Shown: positions 1-9,469 of the stretch, in pieces
Layout of the letters: every line of letters starts with the position of its first letter
Position numbering within the stretch: position 1 is the stretch's first letter
NCBI GenBank assembly: GCA_038831005.1
Contig: JAWBKZ010000003.1
Coordinates: forward strand, 1-64,000
Length of the DNA: 64,000 nucleotides
Direction: 5' to 3'
Source of the DNA: Ignisphaera sp.
GTDB lineage: Archaea; Thermoproteota; Thermoprotei_A; Sulfolobales; Ignisphaeraceae
Translations under genes and position numbers: made by a program
The notes under the pieces: generated by a model
The model's database searches: none
What the model saw: the letters and a program-made list of their open reading frames with translations, nothing else
What the model was told of the DNA's origin: nothing

Positions 1-106
1 AACAGTACCAACAACAACAACAGTAACAGTACCAACAACAACAACAGTAACAGTACCAACAACAACAACAGTAACAGTACCAACAACAACAACAGTAACA
101 GTACCA
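1..106 (+). repeat. 24-bp tandem repeat encoding a TVPTTTTV stalk
   Basis: Four perfect copies of a 24-bp unit (positions 1-24, 25-48, 49-72, 73-96) and a partial fifth. The unit is a multiple of three, so copy-number changes stay in frame. It probably continues to the left of the window. Confidence 0.95.
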
Positions 107-334
107 TATACATATACCATTACGTCGCCATATACAATCACTACAACAACAAGTATTGTCATATCACAATTAATAACAGTAGTACAGACATCAACTTTAA
201 CGGATGTAAAGCCCACAACCGTTATCTCTACTGTTTACGAAGCCCCTAATTGGGTTATACCAATACTTGTTGTCCTAGGTGTAATCATTATAGGATTCAT
301 AGCTATGTGCATGTTTAGATGTAGAAAACCATAG
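2..334 (+). CDS. C-terminal end of a Thr-rich, membrane-anchored surface protein (partial)
   Basis: The frame is open from the window edge and ends with TAG at 332-334, so only the C-terminus (110 residues) is visible. It begins with about four copies of the octapeptide TVPTTTTV, continues as a Ser/Thr-rich stretch, and ends with one hydrophobic segment (about WVIPILVVLGVIIIGFIAMC) followed by the basic tail RCRKP. This is the usual layout of archaeal S-layer or substrate-binding proteins: an extracellular domain, a probably glycosylated Thr-rich stalk and a C-terminal membrane anchor. The catalytic or binding part lies outside the window, so the function cannot be named. Confidence 0.75.
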   Translation, partial: TVPTTTTVTVPTTTTVTVPTTTTVTVPTTTTVTVPYTYTITSPYTITTTTSIVISQLITVVQTSTLTDVKPTTVISTVYEAPNWVIPILVVLGVIIIGFIAMCMFRCRKP

Positions 335-358
335 TTGTTGCTAACTAATCTAAAGCAC

Positions 359-372
359 ATTTTTTGTTTTTA
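359..372 (+). terminator. T-rich putative terminator
   Basis: A run made almost only of T lies 25-40 bp after the stop of the Thr-rich protein. Archaeal transcription commonly ends at such T-tracts. No hairpin was seen. Confidence 0.45.
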
Positions 373-473
373 TCTTCGTACATGTAATCATTATTATTTA
401 TCAATGAATACAATGATAATACCTACCCTAAGTTCTTAAGCTTTGAGAACAATGATCCTTATTAGGTTTGGAT

Positions 474-1619
474 ATGGGTATATGCCGTCTATGTGGATAT
501 AGCAGTAAAACTATTAGTAGTGTTATTGGAGTTTGTGTAGAATGTTTAAGAAGTGATATTGATGCTCTCAGAATAGCTATGGAAGTTCATAAGAGATATA
601 GAGAAAGTGTAGGATTGTCTATAGAACCTCCTAGAGATCCTAGCGGAGTGAAATGCGTATTGTGTGTTAATGAATGTTCTATTCCTGTTAATGGATATGG
701 TTTCTGCGGTATATGGAGGAATAGTGGAGATGATCTAAAATTCGTTGAGCCTCCCGGATATGGTGTTCTTCATATGTATCTAGATCCTTTGCCAACAAAT
801 TGTGTAGCAACACCTGTGTGTCCTGCCGTTACTGGTGCTGGTTATCCTAAGTATAGCGTCTATCCTGGACCCGAGTATGGGTACTATAATTTAGCCGTAT
901 TTTTTGCTGGATGTAACCTCAATTGTATTTTTTGCCAGAATTGGCAACATAAGGATATAGCTGTATCATCAAAGCTTAGAAAGCGTTACTTAACATCTGT
1001 TGATCAACTTGTTAAAGAAGCTACCGAAAACACCAGAGTATCTTGTGTATGCTTCTTCGGTGGAGACCCTGGACCACACTCGATATATGCTCTTGAGGCA
1101 GCTAGAAAGATCTTAAGGTATAGTTCAGAAAATAATGTTGTTAAGAGAATTTGTTGGGAGACAAATGGTTTAGAAAATCCAAAGGTAATGAGGGAAATGG
1201 CTAAACTGAGTCTTGAGAGTGGAGGTATTGTTAAAATTGATTGGAAGGCATACACTCCCAATGTGTATCAAGCTCTCACAGGTGTTGACGGATATAGAGC
1301 TATTGAGAGAATTAAAGAAAATATCGTTCTTTTAGCTAATATGTCTAGAGAAAGAAAAGAAATCCCGCTACTAGTCATAAGCATTCTTCTCGTACCAGGC
1401 TACGTAGATGGAGAAGAAGTCGAGGGTATGGCTAAATATGTATCTTCAATTGATAAAACAATACCTATAGTTCTTCTAGCTTTCCATCCTGATCATCTCC
1501 TTAGAGACTTACCTCCAACAAGTATAAGTCATGTTAGGAAATCTGTAGAGATTTTAAAAACTTATGGAATTGAGAATGTGTTTGTAGGTAATGAATGGCT
1601 TCTTGGGTATTTCTATTGA
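474..1619 (+). CDS. Radical SAM protein, AmmeMemoRadiSam/PflA-like family
   Basis: The protein has about 381 residues. The N-terminus carries paired CxxC motifs (CRLC, CVEC, then CVLC and a GFCG) that look like zinc- or iron-binding ribbons. The radical SAM signature CNLNCIFC lies at about residues 147-154 (CxxxCxxC, ligating the 4Fe-4S cluster that cleaves AdoMet), followed by FFGGDPGPH, as in PflA-related enzymes. Family knowledge: this group co-occurs with AMMECR1 and Memo proteins (the AmmeMemoRadiSam system), substrate unknown. An AMMECR1 gene is in this window at 11.2-11.9 kb, but no Memo. ATG 474 is preferred over the in-frame TTG at 468 because AGGT at 464-467 is then 6 nt upstream. 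It stands alone, convergent with the next gene. Confidence 0.85.
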   Translation: MGICRLCGYSSKTISSVIGVCVECLRSDIDALRIAMEVHKRYRESVGLSIEPPRDPSGVKCVLCVNECSIPVNGYGFCGIWRNSGDDLKFVEPPGYGVLHMYLDPLPTNCVATPVCPAVTGAGYPKYSVYPGPEYGYYNLAVFFAGCNLNCIFCQNWQHKDIAVSSKLRKRYLTSVDQLVKEATENTRVSCVCFFGGDPGPHSIYALEAARKILRYSSENNVVKRICWETNGLENPKVMREMAKLSLESGGIVKIDWKAYTPNVYQALTGVDGYRAIERIKENIVLLANMSRERKEIPLLVISILLVPGYVDGEEVEGMAKYVSSIDKTIPIVLLAFHPDHLLRDLPPTSISHVRKSVEILKTYGIENVFVGNEWLLGYFY

Positions 1620-1654
1620 GATACTTGTGAAACGTCAAGATGTAGTCTCTATTC

Positions 1655-2668
1655 TTAGCGAAAACCCGGTGGCCTGATTTTTAGTACCTCTTTATTGACT
1701 AGTGTTGGTGGTTCTCTCCCTTCGTAGAACGCTATCAGATTCTCAGCTACTAGCTCTACCATAGCATGTCTTGTTTCATATGTTGCTGAACCTATATGAG
1801 GTAGTATAACAACGTTCTTGAACGCTGTCAATGGATGATTTGCAGGTAGAGGTTCTTGTTCAAATACGTCTAGACCTGCTCCAGCAATCCATCCCTCCTT
1901 TAAAGCCTTTACTAACGCTTCTGTATCTACTACAGATCCTCTAGCTGTATTTATCAGTATGGCTGATCTCTTCATTTTCTTCAATCTTTCTTCATTTATC
2001 ATATGGTATGTCTCTCTAGTTAATGGAACATGAAGCGACACTATGTCTGCTTCTCGTAAGAGTTGATCAAGTTCCTTGAATTCAGCTCCTATTTCCTTCT
2101 CTAACTCTTCATTTCTACTCCTATCAAAGTATATAACCTTCATTCCAAACCCTTTAGCACCTATTTCAGCAACTCTTGAACCTATTCTACCACAACCTAC
2201 TATACCTAGCACCTTGCCTCGTAACTCTATACCTAGCATCATCTTTGGATGCCATGCTGTTTTAAGTCTCTCCCATTCACCCCATCTAACGAAGTGATCT
2301 GCTTCTACAATTCTTCTAGCAACAGCTAGGATCAAAGCCCATGTCAATTCAGCTGTAGCTTCAGTTAATACCCCAGGAGTATTGGTTACGTAAATCCCTA
2401 ATTTTGTTGCACAATCAATATCTACATTATCGTATCCTACAGCTAGTTGTGCAACTATCCTTAAGTTCTTAGCTTGATACAGAAGATTGCAATCTATTCT
2501 ATCGCTAAGTAAACTAACTAAAGCATCTACCTCTCTAGCTTTCTCAAGTATCACCTCATATGGTGGTGGCTGATATCTATCCCATACCTCTACCTTATAA
2601 TACTTCTCTAGCTTCTCAATTACATCTGTAAACAACTCCCTAGTTATAAAGAGCTTGGGTTTAGCCAT
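1655..2668 (-). CDS. gyaR: D-isomer-specific 2-hydroxyacid dehydrogenase (glyoxylate reductase-like)
   Basis: Cytosolic NAD(P)H-dependent reductase of the glyoxylate/hydroxypyruvate reductase family. It shows the Rossmann motif [12 protein letters not shown] in the middle, then the catalytic Arg in NTARGSVVD, the Glu in DVFEQEP and the His in LPHIGSAT, all in family order. Length (337 residues from this start) matches archaeal glyoxylate reductases. The start at 2668 is chosen because GGTGT lies 5 nt upstream; an in-frame ATG at 2680 would place that motif inside the gene. The 2-oxoacid substrate (glyoxylate, hydroxypyruvate or other) cannot be settled from sequence. Confidence 0.88.
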   Translation of the reverse strand: MAKPKLFITRELFTDVIEKLEKYYKVEVWDRYQPPPYEVILEKAREVDALVSLLSDRIDCNLLYQAKNLRIVAQLAVGYDNVDIDCATKLGIYVTNTPGVLTEATAELTWALILAVARRIVEADHFVRWGEWERLKTAWHPKMMLGIELRGKVLGIVGCGRIGSRVAEIGAKGFGMKVIYFDRSRNEELEKEIGAEFKELDQLLREADIVSLHVPLTRETYHMINEERLKKMKRSAILINTARGSVVDTEALVKALKEGWIAGAGLDVFEQEPLPANHPLTAFKNVVILPHIGSATYETRHAMVELVAENLIAFYEGREPPTLVNKEVLKIRPPGFR

Positions 2669-2710
2669 AATTGACACCATCTATGTGTTAAAACGCTCAA
2701 TCCTAAAACA

Positions 2711-4870
2711 CTATAGGTTCAGAGATTTAGAGAGCTCTTTAATAGCATTAACGACTCTTTCCCTGAAGGCAATATAGCTATTCGTAAATTCTTTCAATGT
2801 TTTTGCACATGGTCCATATGTTGGCCAATCTTTAGGACTTACACCTCTATATCCATAGTCTTTGTTTATCCCCACCTTCTTTAATAGGTCTAAAACCTCT
2901 GGCGAAGCTTCATAAGCTTTCACAAAATCCTCATATTGCATGAGTATATCAAGATATTCTTTTGTTAGTTCTTGGTATATAGATTCCGCTAAATCATCTA
3001 ATCTAGTATTCTTTCCAACAACTTCATTAACTACAGAAAGTTGATGATCAGGAAATTCAGTATTGGTCATGTTTCTTGAAGCATATGTGTACAGTGTATC
3101 TATGGGCTTTCTCTTTGAGGCTGGTAGAAGATCTATTCTATCTAGTATAATTTCTGCTTGATCTCTCCTTATACCGAATTCTCTAACCAGATACTCTACC
3201 CATTTCTCTCTATTCCATGGAGAGAACAGTATTTCATAAACTCTTTGAGCTACATATGTACCTGAAAGTTTTAGAGCCATTTCAAGAGGTTTGAGTAGCC
3301 TTAGTAAATCTTCTTTAGAGCCATAGGCTCCTGTTTCAGCCAGTACTTCTATGTATGGTTCTCTAATGAGATCTCTACCCAATACCCTATGGCTACACAG
3401 ATACTCAGCTATATCTCTTATACTTAGCGACTTAATCTTAGTCCAAGTGGCTTCATCAACTTTCAATCCTTTAGCAAGTTTCTCAAGCAACATCATCTTC
3501 TTATCCTCATCTACGTTTTCAAGAGCTTTCATAAGTAGTTTCGCAGCTATATCTTCCCTAAGATGATCCTCAAGCCTTCCACCCATGTTTGTATCATAGG
3601 TTTGTGTAGGTATGATGCCTTTCTTAATTGCTTTAGCCATACCCTTCATGGCTCCAAAAGCCACTAAGACCTCTTGAGCAACAGTATAACTGACGGTTAT
3701 GTTCTGACCAATACCTATTTCATTCAATCTTTCTGCAATCTCTATAGATTCAGGATAGCCTGCCGCAACCTTGATAACTAGGTTAGGTCTACCTTTTTCT
3801 GGTACATTATAGCCCCACCAGAGATATTCATCGTATATCTTTAAATCCTCCTCAAGCCTCATTGCAAATATCTTTGCTGCTTCAACACTTTTCTCTACAT
3901 TATTAGCTATAAGTGGATTAAGCTGATAGCTAACAAGACCATCATGATATCTTGAAAGTATAAATGGTACCCTAAATACATAAAAGTTATCTAGGAGAGC
4001 AAATCTTGTTGCTTCCATCGCTATATCGTCAGCGTATCTATCAGGATCTTTAAACCATTCTGGATACCTTTTAGATAATATGTTTCTAGCATAATCAATG
4101 AATCTATTCCATAGATCAGGATCATCATCATAAGCCTTTCCAGCAAGCACAGGATTAGTAGATACTTGTACATACCCCAGATGTCTGAGCCACCTCAATC
4201 CCAGAGCATAATCATTACCAAATTTACACAACCCCTTCTCATAACTTTTCCTATAAACGTTTTCAGTAAACACATTTCTTACAGCTGAAACAAAACTTTT
4301 TGCAACAGCATTCATATCTAAACTATTCATAACTTTTTTGGCCATTTCAGCTACAAGACTCTTACCCTTATTAACCTTGAGCATTTCTTTTACATTAAGT
4401 TCTATTGTTGCTAGAAGCACATTCGGAGAACCAAGTTCTATTCTCTCAATATATTCCCATTCACTAAGCGCATTAGTCAAAATCGTGAGCGCGTCTTCGA
4501 TGGTCTCTTCATCAAAACCACTCCAGCGACTCTCAACACCAACAAGATTCATTACGAGTTCAAGAACTGTATCATATATTCTTGCTCTCCTAAGTATCCT
4601 GGTATTAAATGTCTCTAGATCAGTAGTAGATAAACACTCAGACTTGATTATGAGATTTGCTCTTCTAATAAAGCTTCCAAGCACATCTAGCAACATATTC
4701 TCCATATCGTAGTGAAGAATGTGATCTGCTGCTAGTTTCGTGTATCCTGCTAAAGCTGTTTTAAGCATATGGTCTGCATGATCTACAGCTGGAGGTACTG
4801 GAAGAAATAATGGTTCAATAGAAGTCTTCTTCAACAAATTGATTACATAATCTTTACTCAGATGAACCAT
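2711..4870 (-). CDS. Large transaldolase-like protein (719 aa)
   Basis: The middle of this protein resembles transaldolase (class I aldolase TIM barrel). VSTNPVLAG at about 235-243 matches the (T)TNPSL strand, VIKVAAGYPES at about 365-374 matches the strand carrying the Schiff-base lysine (candidate K367), and GIGQNITVSYTVAQEVL at about 386-402 matches the N-x-T-L-x-FS-x-x-QA strand. Flanking these are about 230 N-terminal and 310 C-terminal residues, mostly helical, that I do not recognise; ordinary transaldolases are 210-340 residues. It lies 30 bp downstream of no obvious partner and is followed by the 2-hydroxyacid dehydrogenase on the same strand. A role in pentose or other sugar-phosphate metabolism is inferred from fold only; substrate unknown. 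Confidence 0.65.
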   Translation of the reverse strand: MVHLSKDYVINLLKKTSIEPLFLPVPPAVDHADHMLKTALAGYTKLAADHILHYDMENMLLDVLGSFIRRANLIIKSECLSTTDLETFNTRILRRARIYDTVLELVMNLVGVESRWSGFDEETIEDALTILTNALSEWEYIERIELGSPNVLLATIELNVKEMLKVNKGKSLVAEMAKKVMNSLDMNAVAKSFVSAVRNVFTENVYRKSYEKGLCKFGNDYALGLRWLRHLGYVQVSTNPVLAGKAYDDDPDLWNRFIDYARNILSKRYPEWFKDPDRYADDIAMEATRFALLDNFYVFRVPFILSRYHDGLVSYQLNPLIANNVEKSVEAAKIFAMRLEEDLKIYDEYLWWGYNVPEKGRPNLVIKVAAGYPESIEIAERLNEIGIGQNITVSYTVAQEVLVAFGAMKGMAKAIKKGIIPTQTYDTNMGGRLEDHLREDIAAKLLMKALENVDEDKKMMLLEKLAKGLKVDEATWTKIKSLSIRDIAEYLCSHRVLGRDLIREPYIEVLAETGAYGSKEDLLRLLKPLEMALKLSGTYVAQRVYEILFSPWNREKWVEYLVREFGIRRDQAEIILDRIDLLPASKRKPIDTLYTYASRNMTNTEFPDHQLSVVNEVVGKNTRLDDLAESIYQELTKEYLDILMQYEDFVKAYEASPEVLDLLKKVGINKDYGYRGVSPKDWPTYGPCAKTLKEFTNSYIAFRERVVNAIKELSKSLNL

Positions 4871-5076
4871 GGTTTCTCATCCCATCTAAAAATACTCAAC
4901 ACATGATATAATGTTCACAAATAAAAACTTTACCATCCATGATGTTGTGGATAGAATCCACCAACTTTTGAGCTACACTATTCCAAACTAAGTGGTATTT
5001 CATTAGAAGTCCAGTAGAATTCATATCTAGATAGATTTATTAGCAAGATTATGTTGTGTTCGAGACAGGATCTAGT

Positions 5077-6405
5077 ATGAATGATTCGACAATTACGTCA
5101 AGAGAAAGAGTTTTAATTGCGCTTAGACATGAAGAACCAGATAGAGTTCCCATAGATTTTGGATCTACGCATGTATCAACAATAAATCCTCTAAGTTATA
5201 GAGATCTAAGAAAATACCTAGGATTGGTAGAGAAACCAGCTAGAATTAAAGATGTTGTTGCTCAGCTTACTGAAGTAGATGCAGACATCCTACAAATTTT
5301 TCACATTGATCTAATAGATGTTAATAGGCATTTGCCGCCAACAACTGGTGAAGACTATTATAGGGATCTCTTCTATCAATGTATGACGTGTCTCTACAAA
5401 GAGAGCGAAACAGGTAGAGCCGAAATATATGAACAAAATTGGAAGCAGTGGACTCATAGGTATCTTGGTTTTGTTGAAGAAATACCAGCATGCATAGATA
5501 TAGTTGAGGAGGGAGATTCTTTATCTATCTATCTAAATAAGTCAGTTCTACTTGGTAAAGGATCTAAAACTAGCTCTACATTCTCTCCTCCAGATGCACA
5601 TGGTATTAACCCGCTAGCTAATGCTAAGAATGTAGAAGATGTTAAAAACTTTGATTGGGAACTATTTAAGGTTAGCGATAGGTATGTAGAGTTTCTTAAG
5701 AAAAAATCTGAGTATCTTTATAAAAATACTAAATATGCATTAGTGTTTTCGTTAGCTGGACGTATGCATGCATGGGCGCAAGGTCTAAGAGGTTGGACAC
5801 GATGGCTCTCCGATTTACGTCTTAGAAAAAACTTAGCTGAAGCTGTTTTAGATTATATAATGGATGTGTTAATGTATAATGTTAAAAAGTATGTAGAAGC
5901 GTTTGGAGAATATGTACAAGTTATAGGTTTTGCAGATGATTTAGGAACTGAAGAAGGTCCCCAAATATCAATTCAAACATTTAGAGATATCTATAAGCAT
6001 AGATATGAAGAGATATTCAGTTACATTAAGAAACATTCAAAAATGTACGTATTCCTGCACAGCGATGGAGCAATATTCCCACTTATAAAAGAGTTCATAG
6101 ATACTGGTTTAGATATAATAAACCCCATACAATTGTCAGCAAAAGGTATGGATCCTGAAAAACTAAAGAAAGAATATGGTGAACAGATAACGTTCTGGGG
6201 AGGAGGGGCAGATGTTCAGCGTGTCCTCCCATTTGCTAAAGTTGATGAAGTAGTTCAGCATGTGAAAAACTTGATAAAGATTTTTGCACCACGTGGAGGG
6301 TTCATATTTGCAGCAACACATAATATACAACCACCTACACCTCCTGAAAACATAGTCTCAGTATTTAAAACAGCATATGAGAATGTAAGATATCTCATTA
6401 GGTGA
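5077..6405 (+). CDS. Uroporphyrinogen decarboxylase-family protein, probable corrinoid methyltransferase
   Basis: The N-terminus SRERVLIALRHEEPDRVPIDFG is typical of the URO-D superfamily, and the C-terminal barrel contains FLHSDGAIFPLI and FWGGGADVQ. A corrinoid-binding protein follows directly, which in this superfamily points to a methyltransferase acting on a corrinoid cofactor rather than haem synthesis (no haem genes nearby). The zinc-type HxCG motif of MtaA-like enzymes is replaced by HSDG, so it is not a standard MtaA. ATG 5077 is preferred over GTG 5056 because AGGA at 5067-5070 sits 6 nt upstream. The stop TGA (6403-6405) is part of the GGTGA Shine-Dalgarno of the next gene. The methyl donor or acceptor is unknown. 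Confidence 0.75.
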   Translation: MNDSTITSRERVLIALRHEEPDRVPIDFGSTHVSTINPLSYRDLRKYLGLVEKPARIKDVVAQLTEVDADILQIFHIDLIDVNRHLPPTTGEDYYRDLFYQCMTCLYKESETGRAEIYEQNWKQWTHRYLGFVEEIPACIDIVEEGDSLSIYLNKSVLLGKGSKTSSTFSPPDAHGINPLANAKNVEDVKNFDWELFKVSDRYVEFLKKKSEYLYKNTKYALVFSLAGRMHAWAQGLRGWTRWLSDLRLRKNLAEAVLDYIMDVLMYNVKKYVEAFGEYVQVIGFADDLGTEEGPQISIQTFRDIYKHRYEEIFSYIKKHSKMYVFLHSDGAIFPLIKEFIDTGLDIINPIQLSAKGMDPEKLKKEYGEQITFWGGGADVQRVLPFAKVDEVVQHVKNLIKIFAPRGGFIFAATHNIQPPTPPENIVSVFKTAYENVRYLIR

Positions 6406-6411
6406 GCGAAT

Positions 6412-7092
6412 ATAGCCGAAAATATACTTAATAAAATAAAGAATAGTTTAGCTGAACTTGATTTAGAAGGAACATTAAAGTGGATTGAAGAAGCTTTAAA
6501 CAATGGTGTGAATATTATGGATATAATTGAGAAGGGTCTTTCTGAGGGAATGAAAATTGTTGGCGATAAATATGAGAAGGGGGAGTATTTTGTAGCTGAT
6601 ATGATTGTGGCTTCAGAAATATTTAATGAAGCTATGAATGTGCTAAAACCCATAATTACTGAGTCGAAAAAAAAGATAAAAACGTTAGGAAGAGTAGTTA
6701 TAGGAACTGTTTATGGTGATATACACGACATAGGTAAAAACCTGGTTAAAGCTGTTCTAGAAGCAAATGGATTCGAGGTTATAGACCTAGGCGTAGATGT
6801 ACCTATTGAGAAATTTGTTGAGGCTGTAAAGATACATAAACCAAATGTCTTGGGAATGTCTGCTCTATTAACTTCATCAATGGTTCATATGAAGGATGTC
6901 ATAGAAGCTCTCAAAAGAGAAGGCTTAAGGGATAGTGTTAAAATAATTGTCGGAGGGGCACCAGTAACAGAAGAGTTCGCTAAATCTATAGGAGCTGATG
7001 CTTATGCAGAAAACGCCTTTAAAGCTGCCGAGATATGCAAAAAGCTCGTAACTTCTTTTGAGTTTGAAATATTTTACTTTGTTGTTGTTTAA
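6412..7092 (+). CDS. Corrinoid (cobalamin-binding) methyl-carrier protein, probable ATA start
   Basis: MtaC/MtbC-like protein: an N-terminal helical cap (motif KYEKGEYFVADMIVASE) and a B12-binding domain with GDIHDIGKNLV, whose His (about residue 105) would be the lower cobalt ligand, followed by IVGGAPVT. Homology to the cap extends upstream of the first ATG (6508) right to the stop of the URO-D gene, with no ATG, GTG or TTG except GTG 6502. The first plausible initiator is ATA at 6412, exactly 6 nt after the GGTGA at 6401-6405. Alternatives are readthrough of TGA 6403, which is in the same frame, or a shortened product from GTG 6502. It carries methyl groups for the adjacent URO-D protein (inferred). 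Confidence 0.8.
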   Translation: MAENILNKIKNSLAELDLEGTLKWIEEALNNGVNIMDIIEKGLSEGMKIVGDKYEKGEYFVADMIVASEIFNEAMNVLKPIITESKKKIKTLGRVVIGTVYGDIHDIGKNLVKAVLEANGFEVIDLGVDVPIEKFVEAVKIHKPNVLGMSALLTSSMVHMKDVIEALKREGLRDSVKIIVGGAPVTEEFAKSIGADAYAENAFKAAEICKKLVTSFEFEIFYFVVV

Positions 7093-7179
7093 ACATTGTC
7101 TTATTTATTTAACAAGTGTTCTTTGAAATATTAAAGTTATTTTATTTCTTATCGATGAATTAAGAATATGTGAAAAACT

Positions 7180-8454
7180 ATGCAGAACATAATTGAATCA
7201 GCAAACAAACTATATAGTGAGATACAAGATATAGATGTGGTTGACGTTCATGAACATTTGAATCCCAGTACACTTAGTGCAAAAAACTTCAATGATATTA
7301 TATTCTATCATTATATAGTTACAGAGTTAGTTTCCGCGGGCATGAGTAGAGAAGAATTTGAGAAGCTTCCCCCCACTGATAGGTTAGTCAAGACCCTACC
7401 CTACTTTAAGTTTATCAGAAATACCGCTACGTTTTGGTCATTAAGACAAATACTAAAGGATCTCTACGGGTTAAATATAGATGAAATAAATGAAAGTAAT
7501 TGGAAAAAGGTTGTCGAATCTATAGAGAGTAAACAGAGTGATTCTACATGGGTATATACCGTACTTAAAAAGTTCTGTAGAGTTAAGAAATCGTTTCTAA
7601 CATTGAGTCCTTTAGAGCCTATACCGATATACGATAGAGATATCTTTACAGGTGCTTTAAGACTGGATGTTTTAGTGCAAAACATAAGTAAGGATGTTCT
7701 ATTGGATCTCGAGAATAGATATGGCTTGAGTATTGAACATGCTGAAGATCTTGATCATGTCTTGGAGACTATATTCAATAAATTTGATCAAAATATTGTA
7801 GCAGTTACGCTACCTATACAGCCTGACGATATCTTCAGGATAGCGCATAGAAACGAAGTATCTCTCTATATTAGAGAATTGAGATCCAAAGGCGTTATAG
7901 GTTATGAGGCTAAGTATGCTTTAGCGTCTTACGCACTACACAAGGTGCTTACGCTATGTTCAGAACACAGGAAAGTATTTCAGATGATGCTTGGGGTTAA
8001 AAGACTTGTTCCTAAGGCTGCGCCACCAGACTATGCTATAATCATGTATAATCCAGAACAGTTATATGCACTTACACAAATTTTCGCAATATATTCTGAT
8101 GTAAAATTTGATGTATTTATAGCCGATTCTACTTTATCACACCAAGTAACTGTAATCGCTAAGAATTATCCCAATGTTTACCTAAGTGGATACTGGTGGT
8201 ACTCGATGTATCCTGAAATAATAAAGAGCTATCTTCATTTAAGGTTACAGATGCTACCATACAATAAGATTGGGGGATTCTTTAGTGATGCATACGTAAT
8301 TGAGTGGGTATATGGAAAAGCATTACTAGCAAAGAAACAGTTAGCATATGTTTTGGCGGAAATGATTTCTGAAGGATATATAGATAATGATTTAGCTATA
8401 GAGATAGCGCACGCTCTTCTCCATGAAAATGCTATAAAGCTGTATAACATATAG
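7180..8454 (+). CDS. Uronate (glucuronate) isomerase-like amidohydrolase-superfamily protein
   Basis: The N-terminal VVDVHEHLNP is the HxH metal-binding strand of the amidohydrolase fold. The C-terminal third (YPNVYLSGYWWYSMYPE, then GGFFSDAYVIEWVYGK with a candidate catalytic Asp, then the terminal LLHENAIKLY) resembles uronate isomerase UxaC. Length, 424 residues, is a little below UxaC (about 470). GTGA lies 6 nt before ATG 7180. It follows the corrinoid protein by 87 bp of AT-rich DNA that may carry its own promoter. It probably acts on a sugar acid or a related cyclic/sugar substrate; true uronate isomerase activity is not proven. Confidence 0.7.
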   Translation: MQNIIESANKLYSEIQDIDVVDVHEHLNPSTLSAKNFNDIIFYHYIVTELVSAGMSREEFEKLPPTDRLVKTLPYFKFIRNTATFWSLRQILKDLYGLNIDEINESNWKKVVESIESKQSDSTWVYTVLKKFCRVKKSFLTLSPLEPIPIYDRDIFTGALRLDVLVQNISKDVLLDLENRYGLSIEHAEDLDHVLETIFNKFDQNIVAVTLPIQPDDIFRIAHRNEVSLYIRELRSKGVIGYEAKYALASYALHKVLTLCSEHRKVFQMMLGVKRLVPKAAPPDYAIIMYNPEQLYALTQIFAIYSDVKFDVFIADSTLSHQVTVIAKNYPNVYLSGYWWYSMYPEIIKSYLHLRLQMLPYNKIGGFFSDAYVIEWVYGKALLAKKQLAYVLAEMISEGYIDNDLAIEIAHALLHENAIKLYNI

Positions 8455-8545
8455 TCGATAATAGTAACATTAAGTACATAGTGATTTAATTTACAACCAA
8501 AATACTTATTTTCTCAAATAATTGCAGTACAGTTTGGTGATATTG

Positions 8546-9469
8546 GTGCTCTATGGATTTATAAGGAGAAAAGATTTAGAGTATGTATCAAGATTTCCAT
8601 GGGATGTAGGTATAATATCGTTTATGTTATTTCCGGAGCTGATGAAGAGTTCAGAAAATGCTACAGAAAAGATAAGGCTACTGCTTGAAGACCCATTCTT
8701 TGACTTGATAGAAGTAACGGTAATAGACAATAGTGAATGGCTAAAGATAGCTGAAATCAATAAGTCATATGGTAAAAAATTTGTACTTGGATTACAACCT
8801 ATAATTCTTTCAAGAGGTCTGAATCCAAATGCATTAAATGAGGATGAGAGAAGAAAGACTATTGAGATTCTTACTCATGAAGTTGAAAAAGCTGGTGAGC
8901 GAGGGTATATAGGTGTAGGTGTATGTTCAGGACCAAATATAGAGGGACCCGAAAGATCAAAAGCAGTTGATGCTCTAGTAAAATCATTGATAGATCTTAG
9001 TAACATTACAAACAAGTATGGTATCAAATTATTTTTAGAGACTTTTGATGCTGTATGGGATAGAAAAAGACTTGCTGGTAACTTAGACGAAACTATAAAA
9101 ATAATTGAAAAGGTTAGAGAAGCTATTGATAATGTGTACATTATGTGGGATCTTAGTCATGCACCACTTCTTAATGAAAATCCAGAAATTCTGAAATCTT
9201 ATCCAGAGTACCTAGGACATATCCATATAGGATGCGCAAAGAAGATAGACAACAAGCTCTTAGATACACATCCGGGCTTTTACAGACCAGGAGCAATCAA
9301 CACAGAAAAAGATGTCGCTAAATTGTTATCAGTTCTACATGAGATAGGCTACAAAGGTGCTGTAAGTTTTGAGATACGGCCTGAAGAAGGGCAAAACCCC
9401 TTAGAGATACTTAATTCAGCAAAAGGTGTACTACTAAGAGCCTATCAATTATACTTAGAAAAAATATAG
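8546..9469 (+). CDS. Xylose isomerase-like TIM-barrel sugar isomerase/epimerase
   Basis: AP-endonuclease-2/xylose isomerase-like barrel of about 307 residues. Metal-binding residues appear in order: Glu in FLETFDA, Asp/His in MWDLSHAP, His in GHIHIGC and Glu in VSFEIRPEEG. These are the four strands that hold the divalent metal in sugar epimerases of this group. GTG 8546 is chosen because GGTGA (8536-8540) is 5 nt upstream; a TTG at 8522 would also open the frame. It completes the four-gene cluster starting at 5077 and probably works on the same carbohydrate as the uronate isomerase-like protein. Confidence 0.72.
   Translation: MLYGFIRRKDLEYVSRFPWDVGIISFMLFPELMKSSENATEKIRLLLEDPFFDLIEVTVIDNSEWLKIAEINKSYGKKFVLGLQPIILSRGLNPNALNEDERRKTIEILTHEVEKAGERGYIGVGVCSGPNIEGPERSKAVDALVKSLIDLSNITNKYGIKLFLETFDAVWDRKRLAGNLDETIKIIEKVREAIDNVYIMWDLSHAPLLNENPEILKSYPEYLGHIHIGCAKKIDNKLLDTHPGFYRPGAINTEKDVAKLLSVLHEIGYKGAVSFEIRPEEGQNPLEILNSAKGVLLRAYQLYLEKI

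Noticed and set aside
4940-4965. Hairpin GTGGAT-aga-ATCCAC upstream of the URO-D gene
   Set aside because: Only a 6-bp stem in AT-rich DNA, with no riboswitch core around it; cobalamin riboswitches are also not expected in crenarchaea.
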